This document shows, piece by piece, positions 47,050-59,310 of a stretch of 64,000 nucleotides of DNA. The notes beneath the pieces were generated by a model that ran no database searches, had not been told where the DNA came from, and was given only the letters and a program-made list of their open reading frames with translations. Position 1 is the stretch's first letter; every line of letters begins with the position of its first letter. The stretch is from Dermanyssus gallinae (Eukaryota > Arthropoda > Arachnida > Mesostigmata > Dermanyssidae), in the NCBI GenBank assembly GCA_003439945.1, contig QVRM01001367.1:43501-107500 (forward strand). The letters are read 5' to 3'. The position numbers and the translations under genes were made by a program.

Positions 47050-47053
<4 letters not shown>

Positions 47054-47121
<68 letters not shown>
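47054..47121. repeat. (TA)n microsatellite
   Basis: One of the longest TA arrays in the window, with a short second TA block to about 47,138. It borders the 3' end of family E copy 3. Confidence 0.95.
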
Positions 47122-47122
<1 letters not shown>

Positions 47123-47138
47123 TTGTAATATATATATA

Positions 47139-47560
47139 TACTTGCAATATACAGTCAATGCAACTATCTCTTTCCTTAAGGCTACCACCTAGCGTTTGTC
47201 CCACTGGGCGAGAAAACTCAAAGATTGCCGTTGCGTCTGATAGTGAGGCTCATTTCTACAAGCAGAACCGGCGGCGGCATTGGCCTTCACTTGATTAAAC
47301 TCACGAGTAGAACAACTCAGTAGTGGTAACCGCGCACAATGTACCTTGTGTACACGTGACAACTAGTGCATGCCATGCGGTCTGACAGGCTCTTAGAGAG
47401 GTACACATTTGCATAAGTAACCTCTTTTATGGCTTCCGCAAGCACTGCTAGAAGGGCGACCTGAGCCTATTTCTAATTGCTTCCACTATTGGTGTGCAAC
47501 CTACTAGCCAGTACACGAATCGGCTCAGTGCTGGCAGAGAACCCGCTTCTTGAACAGCAT
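47139..47560 (-). mobile_element. Family E element, copy 3 (degenerate)
   Basis: Aligns at DNA level with 38,765-39,210: TCCCACTGGGCGAGAAAACT, CAAGCAGAACCGGCGGCGGC, CGCACAATGTACCTTGTGTA and CACTATTGGTGTGCAACC blocks in order. The Cys/His coding region is broken by several indels. Truncated at about the same internal point as copy 2. Confidence 0.7.
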
Positions 47561-47838
47561 TTATCGATTTGTGCAAAGTTTGGTGCTGAGAGATGTCCCA
47601 GAACCTAGATGTACATCTTTAAGGCAGCACCGAGGGCCGTAAATGCACTTTTTTCCCGTACCTTTTTTGAGTCGTTTTCTCATCTAACCGGGCTGGCCCT
47701 TTTCTTAATGGAACGAGAGTCAAGTAGGAATAAAGCCTGTTCTAGCTTTGCTACACAAATTGCGTTGGCGGCAGCGCGGCGAAATAACATGGAGTCTAAA
47801 ACGGAGCGGCTAGGATTACCCTATATCTGGCATTATAA

Positions 47839-47919
47839 GCATAGACTATGATATGGCTTTACTAGGGGAAGTTCGCAAAGCATAGACTATGATATGGCTT
47901 TACTAGGGGAAGTTCGCAG
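47839..47919. repeat. Nearly exact tandem duplication, 41-bp unit
   Basis: GCATAGACTATGATATGGCT (47,839) recurs at 47,880. The two units agree over their first 39 bases and differ only at the end (AA against GT), so the event is recent. Replication slippage or microhomology repair can do this. Confidence 0.95.
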
Positions 47920-48199
47920 TAAATTTACCAGACTTGTACGAGACAATTGTGATATTATCTGTTATAATAATGTGATAACACGCGTGGCCGACCTGCATAA
48001 GGAACGCGATTCCTTATCTGGGCCAAACGATATTTGCAGCAAACGAGAAGAACCACGTTTTTAACACTGTTACTACTATAATGTGAAGATCTTCCATACG
48101 TTCCAGATACTCTGCACGTATCAATCTTGTGGATAGTCTTACCAAAATTCTCTTCAGAACTAACTGTTTGTTTCACTATATAGTGAGTGAATTGAACCG

Positions 48200-48330
48200 A
48201 GCAAGATGGCTTAGTGGTAAAGCCCTTGCCTTGCATTCGGGAGGACTGGGTTTGAGACTCAGACCGGCCACTCCTAAATTGGTTTGCATGGTTTCCAATT
48301 TAGACAAGGTAAATGCCGGAGTGAATTAAA
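48200..48330 (+). mobile_element. tRNA-derived SINE, type 2
   Basis: A box TGGCTTAGTGG (48,207-48,217, perfect match to the pol III consensus) and B box GGTTTGAGACTC (48,249-48,260). Between them is AAAGCCCTTGCCTTGCATTC, which resembles the anticodon arm of tRNA-Ala(TGC). A non-tRNA body follows (ACCGGCCACTCCTAAATTGG...GGTAAATGCCGG). The tRNA acceptor stem is not intact, so a SINE is favoured over a tRNA gene. Confidence 0.75.
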
Positions 48331-48746
48331 AATTAGCCACGATATGAAAAAACCGTAGACGGGCACTAGCCTCACGCAAAAACGTTAAAAAATGATATTG
48401 GCGGCGTACTGCACACAAAGTTCTGTCACGGTTACAACGTCAGACTTTTAAGAAAAGTTGTGTCACTTTTGATAGCGACTTATACACCATTAAATACAGC
48501 GCAGTCGAATTAACATACGCTTAGCATTATTTAATTCGCTAATAAGGAGTTTACTACATTAGCATGCGATTCATATTGACAACATATGTTCGAATTCACG
48601 ACAATCCGCTGAAGAGGATGGAGCTCACTAACTTACAGAACTTTCTAAATGACCCAATAAATATGCTGCAACTCTAAGCGCCTCTAATATAAATGCTGAT
48701 TTGTGTATTTAGGTATCCGCGTCAAACACATAGTAAATCGAGCTAT

Positions 48747-48797
<51 letters not shown>

Positions 48798-49325
48798 GAG
48801 GCAGTATGTTTTGTATCCATTTGCCTATTTCACGGTTTATATTTCTTATTACTTAACATTCTTAATCATTTGTTCTAACAACACAAATAAATACACAGGC
48901 TTAAAATTAAATATAGTAATGCTAGTGATAACTTTACTCCTAGTTTTTAATAGTCATATTTGATATGAGCGGCATCATTATGTCATATTGGCATTTTAGC
49001 TTCTGAATCAGCCATTTGCTCTATTAGATCGGCCCGTGCCGGCAGACTTCGAAGGGTACCTTAATGCAAGCGTCAGAATGCATCTATACTGTCTATTACA
49101 ACACTACCATCCTACAGTGCGGCGTTTCTGTTAGACTATCTAAACTCTACACAGAAAGGCTGCTCTAAATCTTGTCTAAACAAACAACAGTTTTAGACAG
49201 GTAATTCTTGCCTGTTCTGTAGCATTCACTGGCTGAGCACCATTTAATTATATAGATTAGCACATTGAGCTCAAATATACATTGATTATATAGTAGCTAA
49301 CCCGTACAGCGTATCAGGCCACGCT
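48331..49325. other. Stretch without recognisable gene, one (TA)n array
   Basis: TA array at about 48,748-48,794. Otherwise AT-rich with short frames. Confidence 0.6.
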
Positions 49326-49329
49326 GATA

Positions 49330-50140
49330 GCAGCGAATGCCAGTAGTAATTGTAGGCCACCGGCCACTATCAGGCCCACCAACAGGAGGCCGTGCGTGTT
49401 GTGTTTATTTAATGCGCTTTGCTGTTCGGAACGGAAGCAGAGGCTTATTCCAGCTTCCTCGTCGGGCACGGCTCGAATATTTCCTGCGAGCGAGCGTTAT
49501 GCAGGCAGCACACGCTTACGACGCAATCGATTAGTCATTAGTAGTCAGAGTAGTAGCGACTAAGTGTCCCTCGCTTGCCACTCTCTTTTCTCTCTATTGA
49601 CCTCGCCGATCTTAGTTCCGCCAGTCGCCGCGATCCTCGCGCTATAAGCCACGGCCAGGCAATCGTGTGTCGCTTATTTCGAGCACACACGACCTCCGGC
49701 CGTAGTGGTTCGTTATGCCCACTACGGAGGATTGGAGGGTGGGGGGGGGGAGGGGCGAAAGGTCGCTGGGAATAAGATCCATCCGATCGGATGACGAACG
49801 TGCCAGCGGTACGCGAGGGGCTTGGCCGTGAGGTGCGGCCGGAAACTTGCCGAAAAGGTTGTACGGATCAGCCGAACCCCCCCGCCTTGACGACTCCCCG
49901 TATGGGCGCCGGCCTTAGCGACGGCAGACGTTGAAGGTCGTTCTCGTTGTTGACTGGGCGCCGCGACGATGTGGGGGCTCGGTTCGCCGATGTATGATGA
50001 TCCAGGTACTCCTCGCATCGAAGAACGAAAGACTTTCGAAACGATGGCTGCTACGTCCATTTGGGGCAAGGCTACGTCGGATAAATGCACATACTAACAA
50101 ATCGCCCCGGCTTGTGCTTGGCATGCATGTGTGTGCATAG
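49330..50140. other. GC-rich island of unknown function
   Basis: Distinctly richer in GC and CpG than the surroundings, with frames open on both strands but no motif that I recognise. Contains a 9-bp stem CCGTAGTGG/CCACTACGG at 49,700-49,727 and a G-rich run at 49,737-49,756. Could be a promoter with first exon of a host gene, or an old GC-rich element. Confidence 0.3.
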
Positions 50141-50372
50141 TACGAACAGAGAAACATTGTATTATTGACACGGGTACAATGTAAACTCTTGTCAGATCTC
50201 GATACACTTCTTTGTCGTTCAATTTGCCTGCTACATTTGCGCAAATATTTACTAAAGGCCATAACAGCGCTGCTTGATCTGCACCAGTGCAATTCGTTTG
50301 TATGTTTGTTCTATTATTAGCAACATCACAAGAAATAATAACTGGTGATACAAACGACAATTATTACCATTT

Positions 50373-50406
50373 GATATATATATATGTATGTATGTACGTA
50401 TGTATA

Positions 50407-50461
<55 letters not shown>
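50373..50461. repeat. (TATG)n/(TA)n microsatellite
   Basis: TA array with TATG and TACG variants on its left (50,383-50,410), then pure TA to 50,461. Confidence 0.95.
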
Positions 50462-50464
<3 letters not shown>

Positions 50465-50539
50465 ACATTTATTACTATTTTTATTGTTACTTAAATATGT
50501 GTATCGAGCGTTTACAATCGTAATGAACAACCTCATTAA

Positions 50540-51165
50540 ATAAATTTGCCAACTAGTTACGTCAATCTAGACTACAGATAAATATTATTTTAAAATATAA
50601 ATAAACTCAATGGACTCAATCCTATGCGCCACTCAGGAGCACGAGGACATAACACTAAAGTCCCGCAAAGCTGGGCAAAGGTGTGTCTACTGTTGTTATT
50701 CAACTTTAATTCAATATCGCTTTATTTCTGGCTCATAGTCATTAACTTTTAGCATTTGTTTAAACCTTCAAACCATCTACACAACATGTGCAGTACACTC
50801 AATTTTTTAGATAAGACTTGATGTCCGAAATAAAAAATGACCGCAGATGACTAAGTGTGCTTTGTTGAGGCAGTTCAGAGGAACAGCGAGACGATGCTGA
50901 AAAAGTATCATGCACTCTGATGACGGCGAAGTAATCATTCCGTAGATCGGCACCACCACACCAGTCTACGACATCTATGCCAATCTCTAAGCTTTTATTT
51001 TCTAACGGAAGCTCTAATTTTTATATCGTCAAATCAATATAGAACTCACTCTTGCGTAGTCCCAATTTCACAACAAATATTTGTATCGATAATCCGCTTG
51101 ATATTGAAGATTGTTTAATAGTTTTTTTTTTATAACTTTGTTATGTTAGCAACTCAATTTGAATG
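50540..51165. other. Stretch without recognisable gene
   Basis: AT-rich, only short frames, no motif seen. Confidence 0.5.
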
Positions 51166-51169
51166 TGTG

Positions 51170-51715
51170 GTCACGAATTCTCTAACCTAGGATTAGCCCA
51201 GTTCAACAATGTGCCCCGATGCGTTTCCTCGTTGAATGTCGAGCGACAGCTTCTAACGCAAAAACTCTGATGCTCTCGAGTCTCCTGTCGAAAGATTAAG
51301 GCTTCTACACAGGCGCTAAATCAGGTTGAGTGTGAGAAGACCTAGTCCTTCCATTGTCTCAAAAGCCAACGGACAAAATAATTGCGGAAAACCAATGTCA
51401 GAGTACTTTGTAAATTTGTTGGCCTCTGCTAACCTGGAAGCATGCCTTCGAAGCATGACCTGCATGGTTCACACCAGCACCGAGCATCGAAAGAACTTAT
51501 AAGTCGGTTACAGTAACTTCCTGGCCTGGTACAGCCACGTTCAAAGGGGGTTCGAGTGAGACAGTCAGATCTTTTTTCATCGTCCCTGAATATGCCTAGA
51601 GGCTCTAGTACACAAGGAAAGCCAGCAGACCTCGTGCTCAATTAAAAGTCCTTCAAAAGCCATTCAAAGCCTAGTGGCGTGCTCGTCGGCCTGCACCCAT
51701 GTCGTTTAAGTCACC
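51170..51715 (-). pseudogene. Family D LINE, second copy of the endonuclease and C-terminus
   Basis: Aligns along its whole length and in the same orientation with 45,670-46,190. Minus-strand codons read SAGFPCVLEPLGIFRDDEKR then SDCLTRTPFERG. RPDG has become RSDC, and the W-D motif is lost by a frameshift. The end reads ASEFLR, a stop and KLSLDIQRGNA. Clearly more decayed than the 45.7-kb copy. Confidence 0.8.
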
Positions 51716-51807
51716 TAAGCCATTCTGTGCGTACACCTTTGCTCTATGCGGCAAACATATGGAACGTTTTGGACATGGCTAGACTCTTGCTAGTAGTACA
51801 TGGAAAT

Positions 51808-51843
<36 letters not shown>

Positions 51844-52046
51844 GGTAAGCATTTTGTTATCAAAGTATAATCATACTACAACGCGAAAAACATTCGCAAA
51901 TTAAACAACCGAAAGGCAATATTCCAATTCCATTAACGGTTGGTGTACAAACACGAACATTTATTCAGGTTGAATGATCGGCTTTGCAGTTTTTACGCTT
52001 AACTTGTTGGTTCGCAAACGAAGGCGAAATAAAATAATAATTATAC
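51716..52046. other. Stretch without gene, one (TA)n array
   Basis: TA array at about 51,811-51,839; nothing else seen. Confidence 0.6.
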
Positions 52047-52570
52047 CTAATTACATCTCACAGTTAGTTCATCACGGTTTTTGTGTAAGAACTTCTTTCT
52101 CCGTGTAAAAACGTATTGTAGATGTAACGGGCGGAACGTCTTGGTTAAAATAATCCCATGTTGGCAGCAGTCGGCAAGGGAATTGGGTGGTTTTTGCTTC
52201 AAATGTAGTGCATGAAGAAATCGTCTACCAGCGGTTGCTACAAGCAGAACTTTGGCAAAATTTACTAGGCTCAGGGTAATTTCCACGGAAATGCGAGGTT
52301 AAACGCGACAACATTAAGATCAAAATGAGATACCCTGGCCCAGAGGATAGCCGTGTCGAATAACCTGTTCGCCCTTCTGGTGGAACAAGTACTCACACGA
52401 GGTGTAGCAGAAATGTCGGCCCACCAGGGGCGAAAGCGAAAAGGAAAAAGACTAAGGATGGTGGCTAGGACAGGGTCGAGACGATATATTGCCGGCCTAG
52501 AGGCCACGGTGGTAGGGGTAAGATGCGAAGACCGATCGAGTGGGAGGATCGCATTAGTTGGAGCAGCCAT
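52047..52570 (-). other. Two overlapping unassigned frames
   Basis: Minus-strand frames 52,271-52,570 (99 codons) and 52,047-52,286 (79 codons) overlap by 16 bases and could be one ORF with a frameshift. Content: FRPWWADISATPRV, LFDTAILWARVSHFDLN, then VNFAKVLLVATAGRRFLHAL and SLADCCQHGIILTKTF. No family recognised. The plus strand of 52,340-52,580 is also open and Arg/Lys-rich, so strand choice is uncertain. Confidence 0.25.
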
Positions 52571-52893
52571 TAGCCGCTAGCCGGGTCTGTCGTTTCGTTT
52601 GGCCTGAAGAAACAGAAGAAGGACAGGAGGATGAGGAACACAAGAGAGGAAAGGGCCTGCTGCCACCGCCAGCAGGAAACGCTCGGCCAGGATCCTGGCG
52701 GCTAACTAAACATCAGCTGCAACAGCAGGGAAAAAGCGGAAAGGTAGGCGGACTTCTGCGTCACTTTCCATTACCTCCTAGTCACGACGTGCATCGTCTT
52801 GCCATCTTATTGATCAGAATAGCTAATTATAGCTTCATAATAAACAATGGAGACAACGAACCAGCGCTTGGACATGGCACAGGGAGCAATTAG
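52558..52893 (+). other. Unassigned 111-codon frame
   Basis: Open frame with an acidic start (EETEEGQEDEEHKRG) and a Gln-rich middle (KHQLQQQGKSGK). A donor-like AAAG/GTAGGC lies at 52,743. Could be a host exon fragment, but no support beyond composition. Confidence 0.2.
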
Positions 52894-52923
52894 CAAAGAC
52901 ACAAGATCCCCACGTCACACATC

Positions 52924-52925
<2 letters not shown>

Positions 52926-52963
<38 letters not shown>

Positions 52964-53069
52964 CAAGAGAAGCAACGATAGCGGTACCACCAACGAATAC
53001 AATAATAACCGCAGGACTTGGTAGCAGTAGGAGATCCAATCCATATATATATATATATATATATATATA
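52926..53069. repeat. Two (TA)n arrays 80 bp apart
   Basis: TA arrays at 52,926-52,962 and 53,041-53,069 flank a short unique segment (CAAGAGAAGCAACGATAGCG...). From 53,070 to 53,670 nothing is recognisable. Confidence 0.9.
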
Positions 53070-53674
53070 ATGACCGTATATAGAGTGCGCCGGAAGAAGG
53101 TATGCCACAGTTACTTAGTCAATCTTTCGAGCCATAATCTTTATACTAAAGCAATAAATATGCTCGCCTTTTTAAAAACACTTCTCAGTAGCTTAACGCA
53201 AAGCACCGAGGCTATAAGTAAACGCAACGTAGCCACAAGATAATCAGATTTTGTTTAGAAGTTGTTGCTTGCACTTTATTATCGACAGTAAAATCAACAA
53301 TTTGGAAGATGATGCAGAATAATACAAATATTATTTTTTTAATTGACACTTAGCTATTATAGAAGCAAAAACCTCTTTACGAACCTCTTGCCCACAATAA
53401 GCCAGTTTTTGGAACTCGTTTTACTGAATTTCTTTAAGGTAGCGGAGCAACTCCAGTAGAGATGAACGGCAACTCATATTTTATTTAAATGCGCATATAC
53501 TTAAGTATTTTTTTCATTAACAGCCGTAGGTGTTGGCAGCAAAGGGTCATATTATTTGTTTGATGCCTGCCTAGAAGGGCAAGGTCATTGCATGCTCGAA
53601 ATTTGTTTAGTTAGATCGACTCTTGATGCCACTCACTCCGTGAAAATGCATCTGTACATTTTACAATCGAGATG

Positions 53675-53790
53675 AAGTTGAGTAATAGGTTTGTGTTACT
53701 ATTACCTATGTTAAGTAATATGTAATGTTACTATTTGGAGCGTTAAGTAAAGGCTTAATGTTACTGTTGGATGCGTTAAGTAATAGGAAA
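53675..53790. repeat. Diverged minisatellite, 32-33 bp unit, about three copies
   Basis: TGTTACTATT or TGTTACTGTT starts units at 53,694, 53,726 and 53,759, each containing GTTAAGTAA about 17-20 bases later. Confidence 0.75.
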
Positions 53791-53799
53791 TTGTCCGAA

Positions 53800-56780
53800 A
53801 ATGGTCATAATATTTTATCAGGTCCTAGCAGGTTCAGCCTATTTGCGAAAGTTGGGCAGCTCGATTTTTTTCATTGACTAGTTATTTGTTGGCATTTTTA
53901 CATAAAAAGAATCCTATCGGCACTAAAACGTAAATGAGCAGATGATTCAGCAAGGTCTGCAATATCTACACTTCTCTCTCAGCTGGCTAGATGTTACAGC
54001 TAAATGTCAAACGAGTACGATCTTTCACCAAACGGATAGTATGGAGCCAATTTAAATAGCTTTAATAGGAAATTATGTGTCATCTACTATCAGACATGCG
54101 TTGGAAGACCTGAACGGCGGCAGTGTCGAGCTGCTATAGACAGGATGTGCTAGGGATTATCCCTGGCCGTATAGTTTTTAACTGCTGCTACATGTGTTCG
54201 TTATACTGTGCACAAGTCAGAAAGAAGCTTACTATCACACTTGCGGTGGTAAGCTTCTGGCTTGCCACCGCAAGCCCAAAACGGTGCCAAATCAAAGTAG
54301 AGACGGTGCGCGTTTATGTTATTAGGTAAACAATAAGCTCTCGCGGTGGATACATGGTCAATAGTTGAACATTTCTGAATAAGGCAAACGAAGAGGCAAA
54401 CAATTGTTTTTGCCATATTTCAGCTACACTAAGCACGCGAAACATATTTTCATATATCAAGACTACGTTCAGCATATAAAGCACTTATAATGACCACTAA
54501 TATGGAAGGAAACCAGAGATCAGATGCTTCTGTAGTATAGCTGCGTCACGCAACGGCAATCCTTCCAAGCTTTTATAGGGCTTCATTTAGGTTATTACAT
54601 AGGTGTATGGAGTGGCACATACGCGCAATCATACAAAAAATCAAGTTAATAAATCCGGTGCGCTGCGTGGGGACTTTGGCCTTTCCAGATCAGCTTTGCT
54701 GTCACGTGAAAATGCTTAATACGCAATTTTGAACGCGAGCACTCTACAGACATTTGGATAGAAATATATACAAATTACGCATTATAGAAAACTTTCCGGC
54801 AAGTTAAATCACTGAGTTAAACGTTTTTAATGGTTACTCAGGACACAGCTAGATTGTTGTCGGCTGGCACAGGGAAAACCACAGATCGAATGTTGTCGAT
54901 TTTGGCACTACAGAGGGATCTATTTGGCTAGCCGAAAATAGAAAAAAAAAAGCATGCAACCAATTAGAGCAATATTCTGCAAAATGCTCTGTGTCAAGGT
55001 TATTTTTTTTTTATCAAACGGATGTATGTGTAATTTTTTTTTGGTTAAATCCAGTTTTGATTGGAAAGCCGATCAACGGAATGAAATAAAACGCCACACC
55101 GCAGTAAAGCTATTATCACTTTCGCGTATGAATCGCACACGGATCGTTGTTGCGCTCATCTAACACCCGAAAAACAACAAAAGTTAGTTCTAACATTGTC
55201 AAATCTCGATAGCAGATGACGCATGTTGTGCGCTTTGCGTTCGCTATCTCATCAATGTTGTTATTGTGTAGAAACGCGAGTGTTGCAAAGTAAATCCTTA
55301 TTATATTAAGCTGCAATACTATTTTAGTATGGGGTGGTGAAGCCATACATGACGAGAACCTGGGCTTGATGTGTGTTTACTGCGTGGAGATCATTTTTCA
55401 AAGTATTGCTCATAACAGTATAAAATATGGCACCCCACTCCGAACAATATGTGCAACTGCAAGCGTTACAAACGTTTTCTTCTCCTCGTGGCTTATCAAA
55501 AATTAAGTGATATATCTATTCTAAAGAGAGCCTATCAAACCAGGGAAGTGTTTACGTTCATAATTATTGTCACTATATATGCAGATACACACCAATTTAA
55601 TTTGAATTACCGAGCCATTAAGTGCTGCAAACCACGCCATAATAAAAAAAAATGTCCTGCCCACGTAAAACCCATATTGAAAATGAAACCAATATGTCTC
55701 TAAATTTAATGTTCTTTTTGTGTTTATGTCTGTTGCAACTTCACAAATAGGTCAAGCACACGTGAACGTTTGCCACTTACTAGAGAGTCCAGAATATTAG
55801 TTGATAATACAGATAGCATAATAAGGTGAGTTAATTGCCAAAGCTCAACGGTGGTCCGTCGACACTGGATGGCATCAGCATCTTAGTGCTTTTTCAGACG
55901 TAAGCTATAGCCCTATTTGTGTTGCAGGGCCCGTTAAGTTATCTCGTAGTCTGCCAAGTTCAGGTCGCACGACAGCGTTTTTGAAGCCCTGCCTGATTTC
56001 GGTGGTCAGATTGTCAGTCTGTCTAACGCCGCAACTTATTTAACAACCGATCCTCGATCACCGATTGAAGACAAAAGGATTATCGCGATGCCTGAACCAA
56101 GTAGTTCCAATGGAACTCTCCAGCAAAGTTCTGCCGATTAATTTCGACGTATACGCGTCATCGCCAAGACAAATGCATGCTACAAACTGCTAGACATTTT
56201 GAAAACTCGGATATTAAGTCGGTTCCTTTAGGTCACATGCGTAATCCCGGGCGAACAGCACAGGTTGGCCGGGACAGGCCGACGACGATGGCGCACGATG
56301 CTCCGCCTGCTTCTTTCGATATAGTACACATCTATTCGTCCTTGCGGCGGGCCTCTAACGGCCTAGTCTAAGTTGGCTTAGCGTTATACCATCGCCGACT
56401 TACCTCGGCCATCGGCAGAATGCCACTGGTACAGTAGAAAGGCCCTCCGGGGTGGCCGGAGACGACAGACTTGCGGGCAGCAACAACAGGCCACTCTAGA
56501 AAATGCGGCCCCTCTCTCTTTCCCTATGTATCGCACAAATCCATGCTTGGTAGCTTGGTCCGTTTACCCATTACAACCTGGCAGAATACAGCCAGGAAGA
56601 CGAGCATACAGTAATATAATAAGTAAGAATAAATAACACAAAAGAAAAGAATAAAGAATGAATAAAAAATAGAGGAGTTGAAGGGTTCAATGGAAATCAT
56701 ATAAACACAATAGTGAAGTTGCATGAAGGTGATCGTACAATATCGCCAGGGGCAAGATGAGCAAAATAAGAGCGAGCATC
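53800..56780. other. Long stretch without recognised gene
   Basis: Frames are short. One minus-strand stretch (55,100-55,440; EWGAIFYTVMSNTL and IRIYFATLAFLHNNNIDEIA) is vaguely like LINE sequence after the RT thumb but cannot be assigned. The part at 55,900-56,500 is slightly GC-richer with no motif. Confidence 0.4.
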
Positions 56781-56784
56781 TGAA

Positions 56785-57240
56785 GAAAGAAACTTTGAGT
56801 ATTAAAACTCTTTTCCCACAGCATCCGCGTTTCAATCGGACAGATTTTGAAATTCTACCGAATGTCAAGGTGGAGGAAAATGGTGTCCCCGACAGGAGTT
56901 ACTCCTGTCGCAATTGTGGCTGCCGCGGACAGGATCAATCTTGGAGAAGCGCCAGGCTTGGACGAAATAACGCCGGAAGCAGTAAAACTTATCAAGAAGC
57001 CTACTTGAAAAAAAAACAGGGATTTATTTCTGGCTGTGTTGTTAGAGGCAAAACATGCGTTCAACATTATCCCGTGGAAAGTGGTTCTTAAGACGCCCCG
57101 GCAAAAAATGTCCCATCTTATCTGGTGCGGGTAATTTCCGATTACCTGACCAATAGGGTGATCGAGAACGATGACGTTCTGAACATCCATGGCGATTTTC
57201 AGGTGTATATATGAGGATGGTCGATTCAACGCAGTGCTTG
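56785..57240 (+). pseudogene. R1-like LINE reverse transcriptase fragment
   Basis: Plus-strand blocks over shifting frames: NRTDFEILPNVKVEENGVP, RINLGEAPGLDEITPEAVKL (the K-A-P-G-x-D-x-I-x-x-E region before RT), LFLAVLLEAKHAFNIIPWKV (catalytic block with Glu in place of the first Asp) and RVISDYLTNRVIENDDV. This is the R1-clade order through the start of RT. The frame after 57,240 is unclear. Confidence 0.65.
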
Positions 57241-57665
57241 TGCTCTACGGAGCACACGGCACGATCAGATGCGCCGATTTGGAAGGCAAAAGAGGAGCAG
57301 GAAAAATAACAATTGCGGAAAGCGTACGAGAGTTGCCTCCAACGGGCGACCCAACAAGCTGGACCAAACGCCTTAGAGCTTCCGAGACCTCCCCATCACC
57401 TGCGCGTAGTTTCTCTTCTGCGTCAAGGATCCTGCAGGTCGGAGGGACATCTTAGGGAAGACATGGTTTTAATGGGTATTGCCTTAAGCCTAGGGCTCGC
57501 TCGGCTTATTGCCCTAAACCTTCTAAAAATTGCTAAATTTGACCGATTAATATTATACAATTATACAAACAAACAACAAACAAAATGTTAATAAACATAT
57601 AGTGATAGATTATGTTAATTGCAATTTGGAAAAAGCATTAAAGCCAATATCATTTAACTTAGACT
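57241..57665. other. Unassigned tail of the preceding fragment
   Basis: Two plus-strand frames stay open to about 57,590 without recognisable blocks. Confidence 0.4.
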
Positions 57666-57669
57666 GCAT

Positions 57670-58130
57670 ATTTGTTTCTGGATTGTTTCGGGAATGCATG
57701 ATACACATGCGTCACTAAAAGAGAACTCCCAAACCCACTAAACCCGGACTGTTTCTTACTTTCCTAGAACTGACAATACTTGGCATTCATTCAAAGCCAT
57801 AGGAGAGTTGTCTTTGCCATACTCCTTTATTCAGCCCGGACTTGGACTGTATGTCTGCATATTTCCATGTGGCCAGATTCATAGGGGGCTTATGCCAAGG
57901 TATATACCGTCCTGATGCATTAAGATCTCAGGGGCCTGGCTAAATTCCCCTTCCACTCTCACCTAGGATCTTCGTCTAGACCGTTCTTCCAAAAACGCCG
58001 CGTGAGCCTCTTCCGCCTAGCGGTCTCTTTGGCTGTCTTGAGCAATAACGTGGTGTTAAATAAATTAGTTGCCTCTTTCCACGCTTCTGCCAAGGCCACC
58101 ATGTAGCTAGCCCTTAAATATGTTAAATAA
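57670..58130 (-). mobile_element. R1-family LINE 3' end
   Basis: The minus strand starts in the last codons of the ORF (MVALAEAWKEATNLFN, KETARRKRLTRRFWKNGLDE), equivalent to the TSAAAWKEGIAHF segment of the 33-kb insert. It runs through the 3' UTR to the terminal GCATTCCCGAAAC at about 57,675-57,690. It retains the longest readable version of the terminal codons in the window. Confidence 0.8.
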
Positions 58131-58641
58131 TAGTTTAAAAATATATAGTAAATATAGATGTAAGTTGTCGACCACAACAAAATTCGTTTGAGCTAGACAA
58201 ATGTATTCATTTCTTACATAAAATCTGGTTTCATTATGAACACATTTATGTTGGAACCGATCATACCGGCGTGTTCGGAAAATTCTGCACAATGGAAGAC
58301 ACTTCGCTAGCTTGCGTAGCCAAAAGCGAATAACCAGAATAAGGGAAGTCATAAAAATTAGATATGTTGTGATGTCTTACGTTAACGCGTTTACGTGCGA
58401 AATCGTAAAATTTTGCCAAGTGTCGCAGTTCGAAGAACCATCAAGAGGCGGTGACCTTATACTTTGCCTGAATGTAAACACAAAACGCGCTGGAAAGGTG
58501 GCGTCCGCCACCAGGGAACGCGGGCAGACTTATTAGGCGAGAAGAAAGCTGGTCACGGTATTATGGGGGTAGGTTTTCCGTTATTCCGATGAAGGATAGC
58601 CTCTGAAACTGAACAGCGGCGGGAGGGAAACAAAAAGTGCA

Positions 58642-59310
58642 ATGATGATCCGCGTAATTCAAATAAATCTGCACCTTAGTCGGGTGACGCGCGACATACT
58701 GGATGAGACCCTAAGACAGGGAAGCGTCGATTGGGTACTCTCGGAGCCCAACGCGATCATCATAGGCCGGATGAGCAACTGGGTAGCAGATATGAAGCTA
58801 GATAGAGCGGTGTGGTAGACAGGCGGCACGTGAAAACACAATGCAGCAAGCAGGAGGGGAATAAGGTTCGCTTGGGTGACGGTGTGAGGGGTTGCGGTCA
58901 TATATAGCTGTTACATCTCACCACATAAGAGGTTTGGGTCGGGTCGGGCGGTCGTCAACGACGGAGTGGCCCCAACATTCACAAGAGACACGTTTAGATT
59001 CGACGTAGATCTCACTATAGTTGACGAAGCCTATTGGCAATATATGGAGGGTGGAGAGCGACGAGGAGATGATGAGTGACGATAATTACATTTATTGCTG
59101 TTCTTCTACACTCTGCCCTTGCCACCCGGAGACTACGGGAGTGGGGTGCCTCGTTTAAAACGACTGTGGCAAATGAGACGCTTGGGCAAGTCAAAGCTGC
59201 AGAAAGTCATAGACGAGGGGACGCCCTTACTTGTGGGCGAGGGACTGACCAAACAGAAGATAATCCAGCTTTTGACCAGGGCCTGCGGGGTAATGGGGCC
59301 GCCATAGGCT
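58642..59310 (+). pseudogene. R1-like LINE endonuclease (APE type) remnant
   Basis: From ATG at 58,642 the frame reads MIRVIQINLHLSRVTRDIL, VDWVLSEPNAIIIG and NWVADMKLDRAVW, then a stop. These match the start of R1-clade ORF2, with Q-I-N-L-x-x-S and the S-E-P-N motif holding the catalytic Glu. After a gap come YISPHKRF and FDVDLTIVDEAYWQYM. A decayed SDxNYI follows near 59,075 in place of the catalytic S-D-H. Several stops and frameshifts. Such endonucleases nick the target DNA for integration. Confidence 0.75.

Noticed and set aside
56893..56915. Perfect 21-base palindrome CGACAGGAGTTACTCCTGTCG
   Set aside because: It lies in the coding part of an R1 RT fragment, and the codons read as normal element sequence, so chance is the simplest reading.
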